64,000 nucleotides of DNA from DAISJI01 sp964559835 (GCA_964559835.1 CAZLJE010000007.1:1-64000); one strand, 5' to 3'. Shown: positions 43,223 through 53,362, numbered from the stretch's first letter. Numbers and translations: made by a program. The notes: generated by a model not told the origin, from the letters alone.

Positions 43223-46200
43223 ATGGCGCGCTTCGCGAACATTCGCACTGCTTATGTATTTATCGTACTGATCATCTGCCTGGGCATGTCGGCGAATGCC
43301 TTTGCTGCTGCCGATAACACCACTACGACCGTCACGGCGCCGACGAACAACCAGCATGTCGCGTTTGGCGCCGGATTCAGCTTCATTGCATCGGTGCACG
43401 ACACGACGCCCGGTCCGAATGCGGACCCGGGCGGAACATTCTATTTTTATGCCGACGCCACGGCGATCAGCACAACGACATGTCTCAATACGGGTGGAAC
43501 CGCGCTCGGGAGTATTGCTGCTGTCAACGTGGACGCGACCCACGATTCCGGAACCCTGAATATTGCGAACGTTTCCGCCGTAGTCTCGGTCGGTACGCAC
43601 ACGATCGCCGCCTGTTTTCTCTCTTCAAACACCGGAAACTCCGGTTGGAAGACCAGCGCCTCTGGCGTTAGCGCAGTCAACCTGATCGTCGATGCGGCCC
43701 CGACATCGACGACAACGATCTCCGCCTCGGCAGGAAATACCGTGATCGGACAATCCGTGAGTTTCACAGCTCACGTGACGCCCAGCGGTGGGTCCACTGG
43801 AATGATGGTGGACGGGTACGTGATGTTCATTGCGCATAGCAGCACATGTGCGAGCCCGACCTTCGTCGGCATGGCATCATTGACGCCGGCAAACAACGCG
43901 GCGACCACGGCCGTTTTCCAGACGGCCAGCCTGCCTGCGGGTGCGCAATCGCTCGACGCTTGTTATCTCGGCAACGCCAACTTTGCCAGCAGCGATTCCC
44001 AGGGCGGCACTGCGGCGACTGTGACCGTCGGCACGAGAGGCTCGCTGACTACGATCACGGCGCCCACCGGTACTCCTACCATCGGCGTCAATGTTCCGAC
44101 CACGGTGACCGTACAAGTTGCTGACAATGGCGGTACGGGTACGCCCGGCATTGCCTCCGGAACCAGCTTGACTAACGCGCGGTCACACCACGCATCGGCC
44201 CTGTTGCCCAGCGGCGATGTTCTGGTGATCGGCGGGCAGAACACATCGACCGGAGCGGCGATGGCAGGCTCCGAGATCTACCATCTCGGCGCGTGGAGTG
44301 CGGGGTTGTCCCTCAATGTTGCCCGGTCGGGACACACGGCTACGTTCCTGCAGGATGGCACCGTTGTGATCATCGGTGGGTCGACGGCGGCGAACGGAGC
44401 GACCAGCGGTGTCGAACCTAGCATCGAGGTCTACGACCTGGTCAAGGGCACAGTCAGCCAGATCACTCCGACTTACAGCGGTTCGACGGCTGCCCGCACC
44501 AACCATACTGCTACGCTTCTGTCGAATGGCACGATCCTGATCACGGGCGGCATGCTTCTCAACGGAAACACCGCCGTGAACACGACGGAGATCTATACCC
44601 CGAGCACACACACCTTCAGTGACGGTCCAGCAAGCCTGTTGCAGGCTCGCGCGAACCATACGGCCACATTGCTGCCCAACGGGAAGGTGCTGATCGCCGG
44701 CGGCGGGCCCACGGGCAATCAGGGCGCGGAGATCTACGACCCGGTCGGCGCCACGTCGACTTATAGCGCCAGCATGATGGCGCACGAGCGTAACGCCCAC
44801 ACCGCGACACTGCAGCCGAACGGCCTGGTCGTGCTGGCGGGCGGGTACGATCAAACCAATACACTCCAGAACAATTTCGAGTACTACGACTACCAGAACG
44901 ATGTTTTCACCGCCGGCGGCTCGCTGTCTCCCCTCGGGGCGGTGCAAGGACACACGGCGCGGTTGATGGGCGATGGTACGGTGCTGCTCGTCGGGGGCTC
45001 CAGTTCTCTCTCGGCGACAAACGGGTCCGGCGCGGTCGCGATCGCGACCCTTGCTTACGATCCGCAGGGCGTAGTGACCGTGACATCCGATAGTGGCGGT
45101 GGCGGTACCTTGGACACTGTCGGAGCCTGCTCTGCGCTCGCTTTGAACGGCACCGGCACGGTTACGTGCAATAGCACGCTGACGCTGAAGGCGGTCAATA
45201 CCAACCCGCATAACCTCAACGCCAGCTATAGCGACACACTGACGACCACCATCCATGCCGGCAGCAGTACTGCCGCGCCGACGACCGTCAATGCGAAGAA
45301 GTCGATCACCATCACTGCGGTTACGGACTCGAGGGCTTACGACGGCACTACGGCCAGCGCGGCTACGCCGCTACAGACCGACGTCTCGCAGTTGGGCACC
45401 GACACGATCTTCTCGCTAACGCAGTCGTTCGATACCAAGGACGCCGGCGCAGGGAAGCTCCTGACGCCTACGGTCGTTATCCACAATAGCCTCAACGCTG
45501 ACGTCACCAGTTCGTACGTGATCGTCGCGAACACCGCGACCGGCAGCATTACGAAGCGCGCGATCACGGTCACAGCCGCGACCGACAGCAAGACGTACGA
45601 CGGCACGACGTCTTCTGGCGTCACGCCGACGATTACGACAGGCACGCTGGGTACAGGCGATACGGCCACGCTCACGCAGACCTTCGATACCAAGGATGTC
45701 GGGACGAGCAAGACGCTGACACCTGTCGTGGTCATCAAGGACGGCGCCAGCACGGATGTGACCGCGATCGATTACACGGTCACGCTGGCGACCAACACCA
45801 CCGGCGCCGTCGCGAAGCGGGCGATCACGGTAACCGCTGCAACGGATACCAAGATCTATAACGGCACAACGTCCTCGGCTGGAGTGCCGACTATCACGAC
45901 CGGCACGCTCGGCACAGGTGATACGGCGACACTGACACAGACCTTCGATACGAAAGACGTGGGCACAGCGAAGACGCTAACCCCCGTTGCGGTGATCAAG
46001 GACGGCAGCAGTACGGATGTCACCGCACTCGACTACACGGTTACGTTGACCGCTGATACGACCGGCGTCGTCAACAAGCGTCCGATCACGGTAACGGCCA
46101 CGACCGACAGCAAGACGTACGACGGGACGACGACGTCGGCACCGTTGCCGACGATTACGACCGGCAGCCTTGGAACCGGCGACACAATGACCGCGTCGCA

Positions 46201-49200
46201 GACATTCGATACGAAGGACGTCGCGACGGGCAAGACGCTGACTCCGGTAGCGGTGATCAAGGACGGCAGCAATGCGGATGTCACGGCGACCGATTACACG
46301 GTCACGCTAGCGACGAATACGACCGGCGCCGTCACGAAGCGTGTAATCACGGTAACGGCCGCGACTGACACGAAGACGTATGACGGCACGACGTCGTCCG
46401 TGGGTGTTCCGACCCTCACCGCGGGCACGCTGGCCGCCGGGGACACGGCGACCTACACGCAGGTGTTCAGCACGAAGACGGCTGGAACAAGTAAGACATT
46501 GGTCCCGACGGCGGTGATCAAGGACGGTACCGCCACGGATGTGACGGCGCTGGATTACACGATCACGTACGTAAACGACACCACGGGTGTGGTCAACACC
46601 CGTGCGATCACGATCACGGCAGCGACCGACACCAAGACCTACGACGGCACTACCGCTTCCACCGGCGCGCCAACACTGACGACTGGAACGCTCGGTACGG
46701 GCGACACGGCAACTTATTCGCAGACCTTCGACACCAAGCACGTGGGTACCGGAAAAACGTTGACCCCGTCGGCAGTGATCAAGGATGCGGGCAGCGTGGA
46801 TGTCACGGCGAGCTATGCCATCACGGCAGCTACGAATAGCACCGGCGTGGTTACGACTCGTCCGATCACGATCACGGCTGCATCCGATAGCCGGGCGTAC
46901 AACGGCACCACATCGTCGACCGGGCTGCCGACGATCACAACCGGCACGCTGGGCACAGGCGACACCGCAACTCTGACCCAGACCTACGACACGAAGCATA
47001 TCGGCACCAGCAAGACGTTGACACCTGCGGCGGTGATCAAAGACGCAGGAAGCGTGGATGTCACGGCCGATTACGCTGTTTCGGTAGTCCCCAACACGAC
47101 CGGCGTGATCACAACCCGGGCGATCACCGTGACTCCGGCGGCGGCGAGCAGAGTGTATGACGGTACGGTCGCATCAGCCGGCGTACCGACTGTAACGAGC
47201 GGATCGCTGGGCACGGGTGACACGGGCGTGTTCACCCAAACCTACGACACCAAGCATGTCGGCAGCGGCAAGACGTTCACCGCGACGGGTACTGTCGTGG
47301 ATTCGGGGAGTGTGGACGTGACGGCTGATTACGCCATCACGTTTGCGCCGGCCCCGACGGGCACGATAACGCAGCGTCCGATCACGGTAACGGCAGCGAC
47401 CGACACCAAGACTTACGACGCCACGACCACCTCCGCCGGCATTCCGACCGTGACGGCTGGCAGTCTGGCGGCGGGTGATATCGGGACGTTCAGCCAGGTG
47501 TTTGCCACCGCGAGCGCAGGCACGGGCAAGACGCTCACCCCGTCCGGCACCATCAAGGACTCGGGCAGCGTGGATGTGACGGCCGATTACGCGATCACGT
47601 TTGCCAATAACCTGACCGGCGCGATCACGGGTAAGGCGATCACCGTGACCGCGAACGCCGCCACTAAGGTCTACGACCAGACCACGTCTTCGACGGTGCT
47701 TCCGAGCATCACGGCGGGCGCGCTGGCCTCGGGCGATCTCGCCACGCTCAGCGAGACCTATGACACCAAGAACGTAGGAACGGCGAAGACGCTTACGCCG
47801 CTGGTCGTCATCATGAACGGCGCTACCGACGTGACGGCCGATTACATCATCACCTACGTTTCCAACACCAGCGGCGTCGTGACGCAGTTGCCCATCACCG
47901 GCAGCATCACGGCCAGTAACAAGGTCTACGATGGCATGACGGCAGCGACCATCGCCACCCGGACGCTCGTGGGCGTGATCTCGGGTGACGCGGTCACCTA
48001 CACCGGCGGCACGGCGACGTTCAGCGACAAGAACGTCGGCACGGCGAAGACTGTCAGCGCGACCGGCTTGGGTCTCACGGGCGGCGACGCGGGGAACTAT
48101 TCCGTCAACAGCACGGCCAGTACGACTGCGAACATCACCCAGGCCGCGCTGACCATCACCGCGACTGGGACTAACAAGGTGTACGACGGCGGAACGGTTG
48201 CCACCGTGACCTTCGGCGATAACAGAGTCACGGGCGACGTACTGACCGAAACGGGTAGCGCAAGCTTTGCCGATAAGAACGTCGGCACTGCAAAGCCTGT
48301 GTCCGTAACGGGCATCGTCCTTAGCGGCACGGATTCCGGCAACTACTCGTACAACGCGACAACCGGCACGACCGCGAACATCACACCCGCGCCCTTGAAT
48401 GTGAAAGCAGTCGACCAAAGCAAGGTGTTGGGTGCGATCGTTGACTTCACTCTTGCGGCCAACAACAAGTTCACCCCCACCGGCTTGCAACCCGGCGACA
48501 CGCTGACCGCTGTCACCCTGACGAGTACCGGGTCAGGAATAGCAGCTACGACGGGCACTTACCCAATCGTTGTCACGCCGCTGGCTTCCGGGAATTTTGC
48601 CGGAACGGTAACGCTGACCAACTACACGATCACTTACAGCACGGGTACATTGACCGTCGGCAAGCAGGACAGCAGGATGTCGGTGGTTGTGAGCCAGACC
48701 GTGGCACCCGTGGCATCGAATCCCGCGGGTGCGGTGTACAGCTTCTCGGTTACGGTGAGCCCGACCACTCCTGGAACGGTAACGGTTCCCACTGGGACTG
48801 TGACCTTCACGGACGGGTCAACGACTCTGGGCACCACCGGGCAGCTGAGCACCAGTGCCACGGCACAACTGGCGAATATCACGCTCGCTCCTGGCTCGAC
48901 TCATAAGATCATCGCCACGTACAACGGCGACACGAACTTCAAGGGAAGTTCCGCGCCGCCGTCGACGAGCCCGACGTTCGAGGTCGATATTGCCGTTGCT
49001 TCCGCCCCTGCCGCGATTGTTGCCGGAGCGACCGCAGCTCCGACCGTCTCGGTGACGTACAAGGGGAACCCGACCGCGAGCGGAACATTGGCTACAGCAG
49101 ATGTCCAGCCCAATTGCACCGTGCAATCGCAGAGTGGGGTTGTCGTAGTACCGGCGCTCCTCTCCTGCACCGCGACACTGGATAAGACTCTGAACCCGGG

Positions 49201-49594
49201 TGACACGGGCACGCTGACGATCACTATCAAAACCACGGCGGGTACGGTGACGGCGTCGGTGCCGAACAACACGCATCCGGGCTCGCTGCGTGCCCTCTAC
49301 GCGTTGTCGTTCGGGATGCCGGCGGTCGTCTTCATCGGACTGGCAGGGCCGCTGGGAGCGATCGGCCGCAAGAAGACCTATCGCGGCAAGCTGGTGACCT
49401 GGTTCGGCCTGGTGCTCCTGTGCGCGCTGCTCTCGATGAGTATCGGTTGCGGTGGCGGGTTCACGAACCCGAACAACCTCGGCCCGGTGACCATCCAGAG
49501 AACCGTGCCCGGAAACTACACGGCGATCGTCACGTACACGGACTCGAGCGCTAACAAGCAGGTGTTGGCCACATTGCCATTCACCGTTAACTAA
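43223..49594 (+). CDS. Giant secreted Kelch/YDG-repeat surface protein
   Basis: A 2123-residue protein with signal peptide (AYVFIVLIICLGMSANAFAA). Two Ig-like modules occupy about residues 30-270. Six Kelch-type blades follow at about 310-620 (ARSHHASALLPSGDVLVIGG and variants). From residue 695 come ten tandem 86-87-residue YDG modules (ITVTAATDSKTYDGTTSS ... TLTPVVVIKDG), then two diverged YDG modules (1558, 1643), an MBG-like module (about 1725) and further Ig-like domains. The C-terminus has a hydrophobic segment near 2025-2045 and another near 2060-2080 containing SMSIGCGGGF. Such proteins are adhesins or S-layer-like surface fibres. It precedes an outer-membrane barrel gene. Confidence 0.88.
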   Translation: MARFANIRTAYVFIVLIICLGMSANAFAAADNTTTTVTAPTNNQHVAFGAGFSFIASVHDTTPGPNADPGGTFYFYADATAISTTTCLNTGGTALGSIAAVNVDATHDSGTLNIANVSAVVSVGTHTIAACFLSSNTGNSGWKTSASGVSAVNLIVDAAPTSTTTISASAGNTVIGQSVSFTAHVTPSGGSTGMMVDGYVMFIAHSSTCASPTFVGMASLTPANNAATTAVFQTASLPAGAQSLDACYLGNANFASSDSQGGTAATVTVGTRGSLTTITAPTGTPTIGVNVPTTVTVQVADNGGTGTPGIASGTSLTNARSHHASALLPSGDVLVIGGQNTSTGAAMAGSEIYHLGAWSAGLSLNVARSGHTATFLQDGTVVIIGGSTAANGATSGVEPSIEVYDLVKGTVSQITPTYSGSTAARTNHTATLLSNGTILITGGMLLNGNTAVNTTEIYTPSTHTFSDGPASLLQARANHTATLLPNGKVLIAGGGPTGNQGAEIYDPVGATSTYSASMMAHERNAHTATLQPNGLVVLAGGYDQTNTLQNNFEYYDYQNDVFTAGGSLSPLGAVQGHTARLMGDGTVLLVGGSSSLSATNGSGAVAIATLAYDPQGVVTVTSDSGGGGTLDTVGACSALALNGTGTVTCNSTLTLKAVNTNPHNLNASYSDTLTTTIHAGSSTAAPTTVNAKKSITITAVTDSRAYDGTTASAATPLQTDVSQLGTDTIFSLTQSFDTKDAGAGKLLTPTVVIHNSLNADVTSSYVIVANTATGSITKRAITVTAATDSKTYDGTTSSGVTPTITTGTLGTGDTATLTQTFDTKDVGTSKTLTPVVVIKDGASTDVTAIDYTVTLATNTTGAVAKRAITVTAATDTKIYNGTTSSAGVPTITTGTLGTGDTATLTQTFDTKDVGTAKTLTPVAVIKDGSSTDVTALDYTVTLTADTTGVVNKRPITVTATTDSKTYDGTTTSAPLPTITTGSLGTGDTMTASQTFDTKDVATGKTLTPVAVIKDGSNADVTATDYTVTLATNTTGAVTKRVITVTAATDTKTYDGTTSSVGVPTLTAGTLAAGDTATYTQVFSTKTAGTSKTLVPTAVIKDGTATDVTALDYTITYVNDTTGVVNTRAITITAATDTKTYDGTTASTGAPTLTTGTLGTGDTATYSQTFDTKHVGTGKTLTPSAVIKDAGSVDVTASYAITAATNSTGVVTTRPITITAASDSRAYNGTTSSTGLPTITTGTLGTGDTATLTQTYDTKHIGTSKTLTPAAVIKDAGSVDVTADYAVSVVPNTTGVITTRAITVTPAAASRVYDGTVASAGVPTVTSGSLGTGDTGVFTQTYDTKHVGSGKTFTATGTVVDSGSVDVTADYAITFAPAPTGTITQRPITVTAATDTKTYDATTTSAGIPTVTAGSLAAGDIGTFSQVFATASAGTGKTLTPSGTIKDSGSVDVTADYAITFANNLTGAITGKAITVTANAATKVYDQTTSSTVLPSITAGALASGDLATLSETYDTKNVGTAKTLTPLVVIMNGATDVTADYIITYVSNTSGVVTQLPITGSITASNKVYDGMTAATIATRTLVGVISGDAVTYTGGTATFSDKNVGTAKTVSATGLGLTGGDAGNYSVNSTASTTANITQAALTITATGTNKVYDGGTVATVTFGDNRVTGDVLTETGSASFADKNVGTAKPVSVTGIVLSGTDSGNYSYNATTGTTANITPAPLNVKAVDQSKVLGAIVDFTLAANNKFTPTGLQPGDTLTAVTLTSTGSGIAATTGTYPIVVTPLASGNFAGTVTLTNYTITYSTGTLTVGKQDSRMSVVVSQTVAPVASNPAGAVYSFSVTVSPTTPGTVTVPTGTVTFTDGSTTLGTTGQLSTSATAQLANITLAPGSTHKIIATYNGDTNFKGSSAPPSTSPTFEVDIAVASAPAAIVAGATAAPTVSVTYKGNPTASGTLATADVQPNCTVQSQSGVVVVPALLSCTATLDKTLNPGDTGTLTITIKTTAGTVTASVPNNTHPGSLRALYALSFGMPAVVFIGLAGPLGAIGRKKTYRGKLVTWFGLVLLCALLSMSIGCGGGFTNPNNLGPVTIQRTVPGNYTAIVTYTDSSANKQVLATLPFTVN
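45305..47893 (+). repeat. Ten tandem 258-261-bp coding repeats
   Basis: Repeat starts are at 45305, 45563, 45824, 46085, 46346, 46607, 46865, 47123, 47381 and 47639. Adjacent units share long identical protein stretches (GTLGTGDTATLTQTFDTKD), with third-position differences, suggesting duplication and ongoing recombination or selection. Misassembly with collapsed copies is possible. Confidence 0.9.
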
Positions 49595-49604
49595 TCCCAG
49601 GCGA

Positions 49605-49628
49605 CAAGGCGCCCGCGAGGGCGCCTTG
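49605..49628. other. Perfect 10-bp hairpin between the giant gene and the barrel gene
   Basis: CAAGGCGCCC pairs with GGGCGCCTTG across GCGA, with no T run. It could be a processing or stability element in a shared transcript or a bidirectional terminator. Confidence 0.6.
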
Positions 49629-49659
49629 CACGGGAACCGGATTCTTGAAGGAGGCTCAG

Positions 49660-50904
49660 ATGTTGAAGAGCGTAAGAAATGGTTTGGCCATCATCGCGCT
49701 ATCTTTGATTGCGAGTGTTGCGTTTGCCCAGAATCAGTGCCCCGGCTTCAACGCCGCCAAGAATACGAACCTGGCGTGCGAATTGGCCACCGGCTTACGG
49801 GCGACCGTGCAGGACCAAGCTGGACTCAGTTCGCTGACCAGCATTTACGTCACCATGGGCACGCAATTGAGCCAATTGCCCATCGCTGCTGCCGCGTCCA
49901 GCAGTGGCATCACCATCGGGGCGTCCGGTCTGCCGACAGTCTCCACCGAGGGCTTGGGGACCATCCTCACCCAGCGGGGCACGACCGTCGGCAAGCACAA
50001 GTTCCTCCTGTCATTCAATTTTCAGCGGTTCGTGTTTCAGAGCGTGGACGGCGTTGATCTCAAGAAGATGCCGTTCGTGTTCAACTCGTATTCCGACGCT
50101 TCCGGAAACAAGCTGTTCATCACGGACACTTCAGCGATCAGCTTCCGGGTGAATCAATACACGACGATCGCCACGTTCGGCCTGACTAACAAAGTCGATG
50201 TCGCATTCATCCTGCCTTTTTCGCAAGTGGGACTGGACACCGGAACCCAGGGCACGCTGATCTCGATCACGCCTGCCACGACGCCCGCCGTCACCTCGAC
50301 TGCGCTCACGCCGAATCCACTCGCGCTGCCTGGTTCCGCGACCGGCCTCGGCGATGTCCGGGTAAACGTAAAGGGCAGCCTGCTTGGTAGTGAAAGCAAG
50401 AATAGCCTGGCGATCGGCGGCGAAATCCGCTTCCCGACGGGAGATGCCGCGAACTTCCTCGGTACCGGCGCTTACGGGATCAAGCCGTACCTGATCTGGT
50501 CGCGGCGCGGACGTGTCACTCCGAACGTGAACATCGGGTACCAATGGAATGGCGCCTCCATACTCAGCTTCAACGACAATCTGCCCAGCAGCTTCCTGTA
50601 CTCCGGCGGCGCCGATGTTCGCGCCACCAAGAGACTGACGCTGACGGCGGAACTGCTGGGCCAGTACGTCATCGATGCGCCTAGAGTGAAGCTGGTATCC
50701 GTCACGATTCCCAACGGTGTCGGCACTTACCAGAACGCGACGTCGTACAAAGGCGGATATTTCAGCGATAACGCTGCTTTCGGATTCAAGGTCAACCCGT
50801 TCAAGGGGCTGATCCTCAGCTCCAGCGCCCTGTTCAAGCTGGATAACAACGGTCTTCGTCAACGGCACGTCGTGCCGCTGTTCGGAGTTGCATACCGCTT
50901 CTAG
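49660..50904 (+). CDS. Outer-membrane beta-barrel protein
   Basis: A 414-residue protein with signal peptide (LAIIALSLIASVAFAQ) and an ideal AAGGAGG ribosome-binding site eight bases before ATG 49660. Alternating beta strands dominate (KHKFLLSFNFQRFVFQ, GLGDVRVNVKGSLLG, NSLAIGGEIRFPTGDA, RVTPNVNIGYQWNG, RLTLTAELLGQYV) and the protein ends in Phe (FGVAYRF), typical of barrels recognised by BamA. The strand pattern resembles transporter-like proteins of the phenol-degradation MetA group; ligand unknown. Confidence 0.82.
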   Translation: MLKSVRNGLAIIALSLIASVAFAQNQCPGFNAAKNTNLACELATGLRATVQDQAGLSSLTSIYVTMGTQLSQLPIAAAASSSGITIGASGLPTVSTEGLGTILTQRGTTVGKHKFLLSFNFQRFVFQSVDGVDLKKMPFVFNSYSDASGNKLFITDTSAISFRVNQYTTIATFGLTNKVDVAFILPFSQVGLDTGTQGTLISITPATTPAVTSTALTPNPLALPGSATGLGDVRVNVKGSLLGSESKNSLAIGGEIRFPTGDAANFLGTGAYGIKPYLIWSRRGRVTPNVNIGYQWNGASILSFNDNLPSSFLYSGGADVRATKRLTLTAELLGQYVIDAPRVKLVSVTIPNGVGTYQNATSYKGGYFSDNAAFGFKVNPFKGLILSSSALFKLDNNGLRQRHVVPLFGVAYRF

Positions 50905-50925
50905 CGTTGTTTCCGGCGACTCCCG

Positions 50926-50968
50926 CACCGGCGCTGACCGTATGGTCCGACGCCGGTGTTCTTGTTTT
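50926..50968 (+). terminator. Probable terminator after the barrel gene
   Basis: CACCGGCG (50926-50933) pairs with CGCCGGTG (50951-50958), followed by TTCTTGTTTT. Confidence 0.7.
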
Positions 50969-51088
50969 GTGCAAGTTTTTCGATAAGTTTGCGCGAGGCA
51001 AGCCGGGGATGAAACGTCAATTCATTTGCTGCCCGCCGCGGGGCGCGCTAAGCTCGTGTTCGCGCCGGGAAGACTTCGGGGCTGCACT

Positions 51089-52303
51089 ATGAGCAACGTG
51101 GGGCGGTTCGAAATCCTAAGTCCGATCTTTTCCGGCGCGCTGGACACCTCGACCGCACGGGACCCACAGACCGGAGATACCGTCCTTCTCCATCTTCTTC
51201 CGGCGGGGCACACCAATGCTCCCCACGAACTTTTCCGCGAGATCGCTCCCGACTGGCCCGGAGAAATCCTGGACTCCGGATTCGACGCCACTGCACAGCG
51301 CTCGTTCGTTGTGACCGAGTACCCGAAGGACCGGAAAGCCTTTCGTCTGCTGATCCATACCCTGAGCGAACTCACTGTGCCGGTCAGGCCTGCAGATACC
51401 GCAGCACCCGAACCGGCGCCGGTGCTGGCAGATCAGGGCGCCGCTGCCGATACCGCCGCCGATCTCCTGGCCTTCTTCAAGGCGCAGACGGTCTCGACAA
51501 AGCCTGCTGCGCAGGAACCACAAGCGGTCGCGGCCGCCACGCGCATGTTCGATCCGTCGGCTGTGTTTGATTCCGCTGCTGCTCCCGTCGCGCCCGCTGC
51601 GAAGGAACAGCCTGCGCCGCCCCAGGACGGGGCCACGCGGATATTCGATCCGTCGGCCGTTTTTGGCGCTGCTGAGGCGCCTCCTGAGACATCGAGTCAA
51701 CCGGCTGCCGCGCCTGCATCGGATAGCGCCACGCGCATGTTCGATCCCAGTGCCGTGTTCGGCGCTGCAGCGCCGGCGCCCGCGAAATCCGCTCCACCTG
51801 CAGCTCCGCGTGAAGCGGATGGCGCCACTCGTATGTTCGATCCAACTGCGGTTTTCGGCGCGCCAGCGCCCAAGCCCAAAACGCCTCCCAAAGAAGAGAG
51901 CGTCTACGATTCTTCCAAACGGGCCGCTGAGGATTTCATCTCGGGCCGGCTGCCGGCTGAATTTCGCGATGCTCCAATCAAGGTCCAGCGGTCGCTCGAG
52001 GAACTTCTGGGCAGGAAGGCCGAGCAGCCCGATGTGAAGCCGACGCCTGGGCGGCCGGGAGTCATCACGTTGATGTTCGACGCGTACGGCAAGCGCATCG
52101 AGCAATCCGAAGGGAACCGGCATGCCGAAGTAAACCAACCGCCTGCGCCGTCTCTGGAACCCGCTACAGGCGCGACCAAAATGATCTCCAGCGCTGACCT
52201 CTCCGTTTATTTTGCCGCGGATGGCACGTCGGGGGGCGTGCCGGCAACCCCGGAGAGTGCAAGCCAGGATCCGGCGCAAGAATCGTCGCGCGATCGCAAG
52301 TGA
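51089..52303 (+). CDS. Kinase-lobe-like protein with four TR(M/I)FDP repeats
   Basis: A 404-residue cytosolic protein. Residues 1-80 (VGRFEILSPIFSGALDTSTA then RDPQTGDTVLLHLLPAG) resemble a Hanks kinase N-lobe, but the Gly loop and catalytic Lys are lost. Residues 150-256 hold four copies of ATR(M/I)FDP(S/T)AVF exactly 32 residues apart (150, 182, 214, 246) in Ala/Pro linkers; a fifth, diverged TKMISSADLSVYF lies near the C-terminus. The central Thr followed at +3/+4 by Asp looks like an FHA-binding phosphothreonine motif. It is a good candidate substrate or scaffold for the nearby kinase and FHA-cyclase; this is inference. ATG 51089 is preferred. Confidence 0.65.
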   Translation: MSNVGRFEILSPIFSGALDTSTARDPQTGDTVLLHLLPAGHTNAPHELFREIAPDWPGEILDSGFDATAQRSFVVTEYPKDRKAFRLLIHTLSELTVPVRPADTAAPEPAPVLADQGAAADTAADLLAFFKAQTVSTKPAAQEPQAVAAATRMFDPSAVFDSAAAPVAPAAKEQPAPPQDGATRIFDPSAVFGAAEAPPETSSQPAAAPASDSATRMFDPSAVFGAAAPAPAKSAPPAAPREADGATRMFDPTAVFGAPAPKPKTPPKEESVYDSSKRAAEDFISGRLPAEFRDAPIKVQRSLEELLGRKAEQPDVKPTPGRPGVITLMFDAYGKRIEQSEGNRHAEVNQPPAPSLEPATGATKMISSADLSVYFAADGTSGGVPATPESASQDPAQESSRDRK

Positions 52304-52317
52304 TATCCCAGCGTTGT

Positions 52318-52704
52318 TTACGCGTTTGCGCTCTTGGCAGATAAGGACGCCTTGACAGCGCCGAGCAATTCGTCCATCGGAACCGGTTTCGCCAGGATAT
52401 TGAAATCGTGCCCCTGGCCGCGCGCGACCTCGAGGATGTCGGCGGTGGCGACGTTGCCGGAGAAGAGCAGAATGCGCGTGGAAGGCAGTTTTTGCTTCAG
52501 TTCGATCGCGAGCTGCACGCCGTTCATTCGCGGCATGACGACGTCGGACAATATCAAGTCGGGCTTGAGTTCGAGTGCTCGCTCCAAAGCGATTAATCCG
52601 TCGGTGGCGGTGGCCGTGCGATAACCTTGCATCTCGAGGATGGCGGCCGCAGTCATTAAGATCGCGGGCTCGTCGTCGACGACCAGGATCAGCTTCCGTT
52701 GCAA
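52318..52704 (-). CDS. Stand-alone CheY-like response regulator
   Basis: A 128-residue receiver domain with no output domain. Acidic pocket Asp10-Asp11 (LVVDDEP), phospho-acceptor Asp54 (LILSDVVMPRMNG), Ser/Thr switch in LLFSGN and Lys106 in NILAKPVPMDEL. It would be phosphorylated by an unseen histidine kinase and act through protein contacts. It is convergent with the TRMF protein gene. Confidence 0.93.
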   Translation of the reverse strand: MQRKLILVVDDEPAILMTAAAILEMQGYRTATATDGLIALERALELKPDLILSDVVMPRMNGVQLAIELKQKLPSTRILLFSGNVATADILEVARGQGHDFNILAKPVPMDELLGAVKASLSAKSANA

Positions 52705-53269
52705 AACTCCGTTCCCCCAACTGCTCTGATGCGCCGCAACGGACCAAACGATGTGCGGTGCGCTGTCTTGCGAAATTTCAGCAGATTGCCCCGTCAGAAA
52801 CCTTCTGTCACACGCGCAGCGGACGATGGTTCAAGCGGCGGGGGCATGGCCTGCTTCAGCCTTGCCCGGGCATCGGTGCAGCCGTTCAACGAGCTCAACC
52901 AGTCGTTGTTCGCTGCTGGCGCAAATGTACTCTCCGCATGTGCAGCAGACTGAGATCGTGACTTTCATCGGCGGCGGACAGCAGTGCGCGAACCGTCCAT
53001 CGCTGCTGAAGGCGGCTGGGCCCTTGGGCAGCATCTGGGTGTACCTCTGGTGCGGACAAGTGTGCAACAGGTGCTCCGGACCCGCCATAAGGCGAATGCC
53101 GCAAACTGTATCCCGTATGGTGCGCCATAGTGCGACAACGCCGGGTGCTTCCCCTTAACCTGCTTTTTGCGCCGCATTAGTCAGAAGTACGGCCACCGAA
53201 TGAAGGCGAGGCATTCAGCAGAATCCTATTGCAGGGTTCTTCAGGGGTCTTGAATTCTATTCGGAGTGC
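52705..53269. other. Long region with no confident gene
   Basis: About 565 bp. The only frame with any protein-like character is the Cys-rich minus-strand one at 52831-53088, listed separately. No repeat or promoter is convincing. Confidence 0.4.
52831..53088 (-). CDS. Possible small Cys/His-rich protein
   Basis: An 85-residue frame with several Cys and His (HTCPHQRY, FAHCCPPP, CCTCGEYICASSEQRLVEL, LHRCPG). The CCTCGEYIC block followed by an amphipathic helix and Cys could be a metal-binding knuckle. No family is recognised and coding is doubtful. Confidence 0.3.
   Translation of the reverse strand: MAGPEHLLHTCPHQRYTQMLPKGPAAFSSDGRFAHCCPPPMKVTISVCCTCGEYICASSEQRLVELVERLHRCPGKAEAGHAPAA

Positions 53270-53362
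<93 letters not shown>

Noticed and set aside
44183..45256. Long antisense frames inside the giant surface gene
   Set aside because: The Kelch and YDG modules on the plus strand explain the sequence.
45305..47893. CRISPR-like array
   Set aside because: Units are 258-261 bp, in frame and coding; no spacers.
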